From: Aldrovandia affinis
Lineage: Eukaryota; Chordata; Actinopteri; Notacanthiformes; Halosauridae
Reading direction: 5' to 3'
Assembly: GCA_029706075.1 (NCBI GenBank)
Contig: JAINUG010000031.1
Location: 620,001 to 684,000, forward strand
DNA: 64,000 bases
The translations under genes were made by a program, and so were the position numbers. The notes beneath the pieces were generated by a model, which worked only from the letters and a program-made list of their open reading frames with translations, searched no databases and was not told the origin of the DNA. Within the stretch, counting starts at the first letter, position 1; the number at the start of each line of letters is the position of its first letter. This document shows, piece by piece, positions 55,756-64,000 of this stretch.

Positions 55756-55757
55756 TA

Positions 55758-56194
55758 TAAACAGCAAAGACAGAAAAATAAACACTCAAAACACAGATAA
55801 ACAGTGCAAGCTATCAGCATAGCTTTTCTTGACATGGACTTTACATGCATTCACACATCTAAACATCCATCTTTCATAGCTGAAACATATTAATTAATTA
55901 ATCATATATACCAATAGTTACTCGAACACAACACCCTGACAGGCTGAAATATGAGATATGAGTTAAATTCGCTTTGTGTACTAGGATCCTGTCCTGGACC
56001 CTGCCAACACAAAAGAAAGAGAGGTAAGCTGTTACATCCAAAACAACAATGCACTTAGACCCACCAAACAACACAACATACTCATACAGCAATCTTGCTG
56101 ATCACCATACATCTGGTAAGTTAAAATGTACTTTAACAGAGAAATCTTCACCAAACTGCCGCTACTGCCCTGTTGGGATATAAATATACATATT
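55758..56194. other. Unassigned non-coding DNA
   Basis: Nothing recognised; a short (ttaa)n run near 55889-55900. Confidence 0.4.
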
Positions 56195-56204
56195 GATATG
56201 GATA

Positions 56205-56378
56205 CATATATTTTTTTAGATTTTTTTTCAGATTTTCAAAAATGTTCTCCCAATTTAGTAGCCAATTACACCCTCTATTTTTTTATGTCAATAAACTCTG
56301 GTACTCCAGAGCCACTCCTGTACGCAGCGAACTTCATGTTCACCCATTGCCACCCCCCGGTGGCACTCCCGGCCAGAT
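56205..56378 (-). mobile_element. 3' half of a tRNA-derived SINE (family D) with target duplication
   Basis: The minus strand runs from ctggccgggagtgccaccgg through a shortened body to taattggctactaaattggg, agaac and an A/T tail. The tRNA head is absent. The duplication gatatggata flanks it exactly (56195-56204 and 56379-56388), so it was truncated at insertion. Confidence 0.9.
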
Positions 56379-56388
56379 GATATGGATA

Positions 56389-57904
56389 TTTTTTGTGTGC
56401 CAAGAAACAATGAGAATGTTTATAATATTCCCACTTTATTAGATCTGTCGATTAGATTGCATAAACACATGCGGCTTCAGTTAGATTCTGCAAGAGGACA
56501 TCTGAAAAAGGTCAAACTCTGCCAGGGTTATAGTTGGGGGGGAAAAGTGATATAACCACCCTAACACTGTATCATTTTCATAAATAACTTTCCCCTACTC
56601 CCTTAATGAGAGACTGCTACGGTAATCTGTTAGGTTAACCTGATTCAAGAGTATCTGACTTTGTGTCCAATCAATCACTTGTTTGACGTTAGGCCATTGC
56701 ATTCAAGGTCCTCTCCAGGGAGCAGGCAGTGCTGTCAGACACACCTCCAGGTTTTGCTTGCCTTGGGCCATACCATCATGCTGGGAGAGAAGAGCTGACA
56801 GTAATTATTGTTTTGTGTCTCAGAAAGGGCAGTCACTAGCCCGTTCACCAGAAGAGAATGACCTTCCTGTCTTCCACAATCACACCTTGGAGCTTTGTCA
56901 CATTTGAACACAGGTTCAGAACTCTGTGCACCTGGCTGTGCGTACGGGCCCAATCACAGAACCTTAAGTGCCCACCTTGCAATTCATATCTGGCACGGGG
57001 TGACCTTAATCAGCCTTATAAACCACATGGCAGAAAATGAGCAGAAAATCCTGAGAAAACAAAGCTGGCTACTTTGTGAATATGTTCTTAAAAAAAAATA
57101 ATTAAAAAAATAAAAATATTATGATGGGAGAATATAATGAGCTGGTCAAAATCTGTCACCACAATTGGTTTGTTGATTTTTGCTGATTAAATTACAACCA
57201 TATATTTTCATTTTTAATGGGTCCATGTAATTTGTCAAGGGCATAGGAACATGGATACTACTCATTAAAACATATTATCTTCTAAAAGAAGAGTTTGTTT
57301 TCACAGAATAGGACATGTAGCAAGCTAGCTAAACAAGCTAATTGTAAGCACAAATATTTATTCATAATTAATTATAACAGCCAAATGATGCTCAACTTGT
57401 CTTCCCCTTCACTGGCCATTTTTGTTCCCTGTGCACTTCCTTTTCAGACTGTTAGCAAACATTAGCGAATGCTCGTAGCGACAGAACATCCATATCATTC
57501 ACATCTCACTTTGTTTCTGTACAGTGGGATACATTCAGGGTCTGTTAGTGGTGAATGTTTCCATTCTTCACTCTGACCACACTTTAAGTTGCAATAAGAG
57601 AGTATTTAAAAATAATTGGAAATGGTTTTAACCCATATCCACCGAATGCATTATTCTGTATAAACATGGTGTGTGCCTAGCCACATAACACACCCATTCA
57701 CACTCAGCCAACCTTCAACCCTGGCTTCTTTATTTTGATGTATAAACGGATGTGTTATGCCCAATCACAAAAAAGCTGCAATTGAAAAACATCATATATC
57801 AATTATGAAAATATGCATTTGTACATCATTTATAATAATACATAATTTGTGGAGATATATGGTATGTCATATCAATTAAATGTTTTAACAAATTAGTGTT
57901 ATTA
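56389..57904. other. Unassigned non-coding DNA
   Basis: No gene or repeat is recognised. Small open frames at 56683-57101 overlap on both strands without domains. Confidence 0.4.
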
Positions 57905-59338
57905 TATACAATACAATACAATACAATTCTTGCGAACAACCCAGGGCGCTTTACAAAGAGAAATATACAATAAAAAAAATAATTAAATAGGAAGAATAGA
58001 CACATGAGAACAGGTAAGTCATTCCAAGTGCTTTACAAAAGATTTTAAAATTAAAATCAAAATCTGCTAAAAATCCAAACTAGGAAGAATAGGCATACGA
58101 GAACAGGTAAGTCTTAAGACCCGATTTAAAAGAGCCGACTGTAGCTGCACCTCTGATATGGCTTGGAATTGAGTTCCAGAGACGAGGTGCAGAACAGCTA
58201 AAAGCTCTGATTTTAAACGACTGTGAGGTATAAGCAAGAGATCAGCATTTGCTGAGTTCAGATTGTAGCTGGGAACATAAGGTTCAATCAGATCCTGCAA
58301 GTATGAACGTCCAAGGCCATGAAGTGCTTTATAAGTAGTAAGTAACACGTTAAATTCAACTCTGAATTTAACAGGGAGCTAATGCAATGTCCTAAGGACA
58401 GGAGTGATGTGCTCTGTGCGGCGTGTGTTGGTAAGCACTCTAGCTGCTGCATTCTACACTAGTTGAAGCCGCTGCAATGAAGAGTCTGGTAAACCAACGA
58501 ACAAGGCGTTACAATAGTCCAGCCTAGACATTACAAAGGCATGCACCAGCATTTCAGCATCTTTCTCTGACAGAATTGGTCTCAATTTCGCAATATTGCA
58601 CAAGTGAAAGTAAGATGTCTTAACCACTGAGTTAATGTGGGCATCCAGGCACAGCTCAGGGTCCATTATAACTGGTTTCTGGAGAATGGCCATCAAATGG
58701 GATGTCTATACATGGCAACTTAGTCAAGCTATGCCTGGATCCAACCAGCAACACTTCTGTCTTTTGCAAATTCAGTTTCAAGCAGTTTGCTGTCATCCAC
58801 GCCTGGATTTCACTGAGACAGAGCAGCCACTGCCATTTCTGGTTTTGTTGGAAATGAGCAGTATATTTGTGTGTTGTCAGCGTAACAATGAAATCCAAGG
58901 CTGAACATAGCAATGATGGCAGAAAGGGGGAGCATGTACAGACTGAACAACAGAGGCCCAAGCACAGAGCCTTGTGGAACACCATACCTCACATCGCCCT
59001 CTTCTGAACACGAATTGGCCAAAGAAGCTAATTGGTGATGGTGTGTCAAATATGAGCAAAATCACTCCAGGGCAGTACCTCCAATTCTGTGATCTACAGT
59101 GTCAAAAGCAGCTGACAGATCCAGTAGAATTAAAATAGATCGCTGACCAGAATCAGCTGACCGTAGAAGGTCATTGCTGACCCTTATCAAAGCAGTCTCA
59201 GTGCTATATCCAGAACGGAAACCAGACTGAAATTTCTCCAAGATGCAATTTCCATGAAGGTAGCCTTGAAGTTGGTTTGCCAAAAAAAATTCTAACACTT
59301 TTGATAGAAATGGAATGTTGCAGATGGGCCTATAGTTC
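57905..59338 (-). mobile_element. 5'-truncated L2-clade LINE with reverse transcriptase
   Basis: On the minus strand the copy opens inside ORF2, shortly before RT. It continues to the end of ORF2, a short 3' UTR with gcgccctgggttgttcgc, and an (ATTGT)n tail (57908-57930). This tail differs from the GGATA stem-loop type at 7.9, 30 and 54 kb, so it belongs to a different L2 subfamily. Several frameshifts interrupt the reading. The 5' break is at ordinary ORF2 sequence, as expected of incomplete reverse transcription. Confidence 0.88.
58067..59298 (-). pseudogene. L2-type ORF2 fragment (reverse transcriptase and C-terminus)
   Basis: Motif A is in ILILLDLSAAFDTVDHR (59298-59062). Motif B is in VPQGSVLGPLLFSLYM. 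The catalytic box reads HCYADNTQIY in place of YADD, so the second aspartate is asparagine. The thumb and C-terminal part follow: WMTANCLKLNLQKTEVLLVG, MSRLDYCNALFVGLPDSSLQ, and LLTTYKALHGLGRSYLQDLI. The order is continuous but at least three frame changes occur. The changed catalytic box plus the frameshifts make it inactive. Confidence 0.87.
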
Positions 59339-62063
59339 CAATAAATATATACAAAATATGTGTGTAAATGATGTACAGATAAATTCTTGTCTCATCTACA
59401 TTTACATGTAACCATTTTGAAATTTGACCTGAACAGTTATATTTCAATGAATTTAATTCATATCATTCTCTGTAATGCCACAAGTTCATCTCATTCTTAA
59501 TTTTGTTATTAGTTAACATTTTTGGCGTGCCTTTTGTTTGTTGTGTCTGTTGGGATCATCATAAATGAACTTCTGGTAATGGATGCGGCCAAAACATGGA
59601 TCAGGACACATATGCACTTCACATACCAAACAAATGAAAATTGTGTCAACATGTTGAAGATAAAACCAATACAGACAGACCTACTACTAGCAGTTTGTAC
59701 AAAGTACTAGCAGTTTCCAATTGCTTTGGTGTGTGGGGCAAATCCCGATTGAACCTTCTGCCATTGTCTAGATCTGGAGTTCCTACTGCTTTCCTGTAGC
59801 TTATACCTATCAAGTTCATGCAATTTCATCTTTGTATTATGAGCTTTATTGTAAACAATGCAAGCAATTAGGATAGCGATGTCGCAAGCATGTACCAAAT
59901 TATTTTATATTTACCACTTTAGTGACTTTGTTTGTCTCTTGTAACAGGCAATTTTTTGTCAGCAAAGTCTACACCCCACATGTGTTTGTTAAATAATGAT
60001 ATCATATTTGGACGTTGCACCTCAACACGCATTTCAATTTAATTGAATTTCTGCGACAGGATTTTCCATAGGACGGCGAATGTAGCGTTTGCACGGTCTG
60101 TGGAATATCCCGTGGATTGATGAATGAAGGGTTTGCACGGTCTACGGAAAATCCTGTTGTTTGGCAGAATTGGGATAAGTAAGCACTGGATTGGCTCACA
60201 ACCCTAAGCATAATAAACTATGGGAATATAATCTCTCATCCTGTGTTCAGTCAGAGTATTTTAAATCCATTCATTCTCTTTAGGCACTGCTTGTAATTAA
60301 AAGTATTTCATGTGTTAAATATATACGTATTCTGTACGTATATAATGTTATAACTTTAATGTTTACTTTAATCTGAATTAAATGTTTTATGTTTGTAAGT
60401 AATATAAGTCACAGACGACCGTAAATATTATAAAATGCATGGTTGTGTAAAATTAAGACATTTTTGAAGACATAGATATTGTAGTATTTCACATGCATGC
60501 GAAGAAAAAAAATGGACGAGATTGTACATAGGAGCAGTGTTCCCTCTGGCTGAGAATGATGATTAATGGGGATTTTACAGTCTCAGGGAAGAGTCACACC
60601 ACTGAGGAGAGAGACAAATCAGCAAGATTCTTTTTATACCCAGACCTTTCCATTAGATTCTGACCTGACTCTAATAAGTGACATCCAGGACTCGCTGTGG
60701 AATTTATGAGCTGCCTCAACAAATTGCATCACAGGGGACCAGAGGAACATGTTTCAGGGAGATAAAAGCCATACAGACAGTCTTCACACAACCCGCTGCT
60801 GCTCCATCACAGCAAGGCGTCTATGTCCACAATGCTCCCGCCTTAAACAGGCAAATCTGGAAACTTAATTTACCTGAAAATTATATTCTATGCATAACCA
60901 TCCTGCAGACATACATACACATAAATCATAAATGATGCTCTAATTTTAACTATCCATCTTACTTTGCAGTAGTATTGTTTTCATATAGTTGCTGTCAAAA
61001 GAAACAACTGCTACGCTAAGGCTATGCTGGCTCTTTCCGGCTTGACTAACCCAACCCCCCTTAATCGCCTCTTTAGGGAGACAAGATACTTGTGAGTAGA
61101 ATTAAACTGTAGCCCTTCACCCCAGTTTGTCCTTCTCAACCCTGTCAAGACAGAGTGGGCTCACTTCGCCCCCTCTCCCCATTCATTTGTCTCTGTCTCC
61201 GACTGACATATCTACCTGGTGCAGGCTGGCTCAATTCAATTATTTGTCCACAAACACGGAAACTTAGCTGGTCTATTGACAGTGAGAGACAAAAGATACT
61301 TGTGGTGCATGCAAAGATCCACTGACACTAAATTGTGGTGATCTCATTTACAGTAAAATCATAGTGTGTTTGATATGGCTCAAGTGTGGAGAGCGGAGAT
61401 GCTGTGGTCATGCACAGTGAAGTGGCACACCATCCCTCAGCCTCCTGCTCTGGGAATATTGGTATCCTCTGCTGATCGGTTCTGTATACGGACTGTCTCG
61501 GTGAAGCTTTTCTGGAACCACATACTTTACCTTAGGATGTACTCTAAATGTAGGCTGATATAGTTAATGATAACATAACACATCAAGAAATTGTTTTCCC
61601 TGCTGTCGGAATAGTGAAGTTTGAAAAAATATATATAGTCCCTTGAATCCCTGAATCCGGTAGTCTTAATAGTCAAATGCCCTTGCTTAAAGTTCAGCAC
61701 TCTGAATACTGAACACAAGTGGTATTACATATTAAAACCCCTCACTTGTTGTATTTGATTTAACACAATAATTTCTACACAGCATACCAATTTTAAATTT
61801 CAATCACCAAATTCATTGATAGGCAAAGCAATCTGGTGGATCAACCTTCATTAAAATATACAAGTCACAATTCAATTAAAATTAACAGCTGATTTATTAA
61901 GTTACAACACTTAGACAAAGACAAAATATTTACCGTCCAATCTACAGAAGTAGGTTCAACTACCTTAACAAATACTAAATCCTAGACATAAAATTGACAT
62001 GTAACAATCACAAAAGAGATGAAATGGACGAAAATGATACCAAACCAAGTTTGTCTCTCTCCG
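59339..62063. other. Unassigned non-coding DNA
   Basis: A 2-copy repeat with a gtttgcacggtct core occurs at about 60070-60160. 60540-60660 and 61020-61330 are complex and repeat-free. No gene, RNA or mobile element is recognised. Confidence 0.4.
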
Positions 62064-62185
62064 AATAGTTTTTCTTTACACAGAGAGTTGTCAATGCCTG
62101 GAACAGTTGCCAGGTTGGGTAGTAGAGGCAGAAACACTTGGACAATTAAAGTCTAGGCTAGATGCAGTTGCAGATGCGGCTCATC
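62064..62185 (+). mobile_element. CR1/L2-like LINE C-terminal fragment
   Basis: The frame gives FFFTQRVVNAWNS and, after a one-base shift past two stops, WVVEAETLGQLKSRLDAVAD. This is the F-F-x-x-R-x-V-x-x-W-N ... V-V-x-A-x-(S/T)-(L)-x-x-F/L-K-x-R-L-D signature at the C-terminus of CR1-type and related LINE ORF2 proteins. Only this short remnant survives, and it becomes visible only by joining frames. Confidence 0.6.
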
Positions 62186-62349
62186 ATTATGTATTCTTAA
62201 GCTGTGCAGTTTATTTAATCAATTTAATTTTCATCATAATTCTTCCATTTAGCAAGATATTTTGTTAATGACAGACCTTTGGATCCACGAGCTTGGTGTT
62301 GTTTCATATCAGCAGGATATCATCAACAGGTACAGGATGCCATTTACAT

Positions 62350-62582
62350 TACATTACATTTTAGGCATTTAGCAGACGCTCTTATCCAGAGCGACTTACA
62401 CAGGTTACATTTCTTTACATACAATTTCTTTACATACATTTATACAGCTGGATATTTTACTGAAGCAATTCAGGTTAAGTACCTTGCTCAAGGGTACAAC
62501 AGCAGTGCCCCACCTGGGAATCGAACCTGCAACCTCTGAGTTACAAGCCCAGCTCCCTAACCATTACACTACACTGCCAGCC
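62350..62582 (-). mobile_element. tRNA-derived SINE with L2-type tail (family A)
   Basis: The minus-strand head ggcagtgtagtgtaatggtt, box B-like gcaggttcgattcccagg, and the block tgagcaaggtacttaacctg are followed by a small internal duplication (ctttacatacaatt repeated), then the intact tail gtcgctctggataagagcg-tctgctaaatg and an (AATGT)n-like end. It is the best-preserved family A copy in the window. Confidence 0.92.
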
Positions 62583-64000
62583 AAACACTATAGACTATTT
62601 GATTATTATATTTTTTCCAATGCAGTAGCTACCATACATTTTTGAACTATTTCTTTATCTGTATGTAGTTTAGTCTATATAACCTGCTCGAGCTCAAGTT
62701 GACTTGGCAGAAACCATGCCTTTTGATGATCCTATCAACGGTCCTATCATTACAGCATTATTATGAAACTCAAGTTAAATTATAAATCAATATTATAGTG
62801 ATTATTAGTCCAAAGCCATTGCAATCTACTCTGAAAACAAATATTGGAGATGAAAGTGGGAAACAACTAGATTAGTTAATTGCCGTATCCATAAAATTCG
62901 GAATAAATCAAGTATAATGATATTCCATATTTTAACTTTTTTTATTGAAGATAAAAAAATGTTATATGTTTTTATCTGTTATATAATTTTATATGTTACA
63001 TTTCATTAATTTCTTTAAATCAGCGAGACAAAATTTTAGACAGGCAAACATATTATTTGGACAGAAGCTGTCTTGCCCAAGGGCCAGGATTCAGCTCTCA
63101 ACCCCAGCACAAGAATTTCTCAGAAGCACTTTGGTGGAATCAGGTGGAATCGTTTCTGACACCCAAGAAGAAATTTCACCGATTGGAGCCCAGTCAATGG
63201 CAGCAAAGTTTAAATATTTCCGATGATAATATCTCCTCAATGTTTGTGATATCATGTCCTTAAATTGCATTTATAAATTTTCTGGTGCCAGATTTTTTTC
63301 CCCGCAGTGCACACACACAGAGATCTTTCTTTTTACTTCTTCCTCAAAAGCTTTGACGTCATATCTAAGTGCTTTGCCTTTGCTTTGCCTGGGGCCCATG
63401 ACTGCGCATGTCTGGTGGAACCCATACTGTAAGCATGTGACCGGATGAAAAACAGAAATGCTGGGTCTGCATGTACACCTCCTGGTCCTGCCGTTCTCTC
63501 CATTGGTTTCTATTAAGGTCGCGGTTTCCTCTATATATACTCTAAGCTCTCGCCCGCGCACCTCAGAAGTTAGGCTACACCATTTCCGGGATTTTCAGTC
63601 CTTATGAGCATTAGGCTGATCCTTGAGGATAAGGTTGGTCTGATTGAATCTGGATTAAACTTAATTCTTTTCAGTTTGACATTATTGAAGACATCGGCCT
63701 AGACTCAATCTCTTGATGACAATGAGTTCTCACACATTGAAAGGCACGCACCAATCAATCACTATATAGTTCTTTAATTCCCCAATAATTGTTATAAATA
63801 AATGGTTACATTGGCAAGTGCAGTTGAGACCCTTGTTAGTGCAGTTATGACCGCTACTGTACCGATTGAGTCCTCACCGTACCAGTGCTGACTAAGGCCG
63901 GATATGCCATTGGGTGACATACTGGTAACTGCCAACATACCAACATAAAACAACGGAAAAGGAAATGCCAACATAAAGTGTCTTAATAGGGTGATGGGCC
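62583..64000. other. Unassigned non-coding DNA
   Basis: No gene is recognised. 63270-63600 is GC-richer than its surroundings (gacgtcatatctaagtgc, ggtcgcggtttcctc followed by tatatatact), with a repeat-like look. It could be an LTR, LINE 5' end or promoter-like fragment, but no family is assigned. Confidence 0.4.

Overview
This window is vertebrate nuclear DNA, almost certainly from a teleost fish. It is AT-rich, with no bacterial-style operons and no confident host protein-coding exon. What can be recognised is nearly all transposable-element DNA of families typical of fish: tRNA-derived SINEs carrying the stem-loop tail of L2-clade LINEs, L2 and CR1-like LINE fragments, Ty3/gypsy LTR elements, and hAT, PIF/Harbinger, piggyBac and Tc1/mariner DNA transposons. 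The LINE/SINE tail with a GGATA loop is the type described for eel UnaL2. That fits a teleost, possibly an early-branching one, but the sequence alone does not identify the species.

Layout. 1-11 kb: unassigned DNA, a 42-bp-arm palindrome (858-996), CT and GT microsatellites, a minus-strand SINE tail (6.8 kb), DNA-transposon remains (7-8.1 kb) with an L2 3' end, and a 1-kb element with 40-bp terminal inverted repeats (8.43-9.44 kb). 12-20.3 kb: the densest part. A tRNA-SINE is followed by a degenerate hAT transposase (13.1 kb) that appears interrupted by a decayed Harbinger element carrying divergent Myb-like and transposase genes (13.87-15.19 kb), and then by a complete but dead 5-kb LTR retrotransposon on the minus strand (15.3-20.3 kb). 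That retrotransposon's integrase lies before its reverse transcriptase, which is the Gmr1-type order. 20.5-34 kb: SINEs, an hAT-like non-autonomous element, and an L2 copy with a SINE nested inside it. 38-41 kb: a full-length SINE with a 12-13 bp target duplication and an internally deleted hAT element with intact ends. 47 kb: the 3' end of a second gypsy element with the usual integrase-last order. 48.7-56.4 kb: a minisatellite split by a SINE, more SINEs, a piggyBac transposase fragment, an L2 tail, a Tc1-type MITE and a truncated SINE. 57.9-62.6 kb: a 5'-truncated L2 reverse transcriptase, a CR1-like fragment and a SINE.

No host gene pathway can be read here. The window looks like an intergenic region or a large intron. 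Several repeat-free, compositionally complex stretches are offered as possible conserved non-coding elements, and one GC-richer block at 43.2-43.4 kb with a splice-donor-like end is a weak candidate first exon. The shared LINE/SINE tails suggest that two SINE families use the L2 machinery. Recognisable target-site duplications mark at least seven separate insertions. I found no clearly new biological system. The best leads are the Gmr1-type element, its co-occurrence with a conventional-order gypsy relative, and the layered transposon nest around 13-20 kb.
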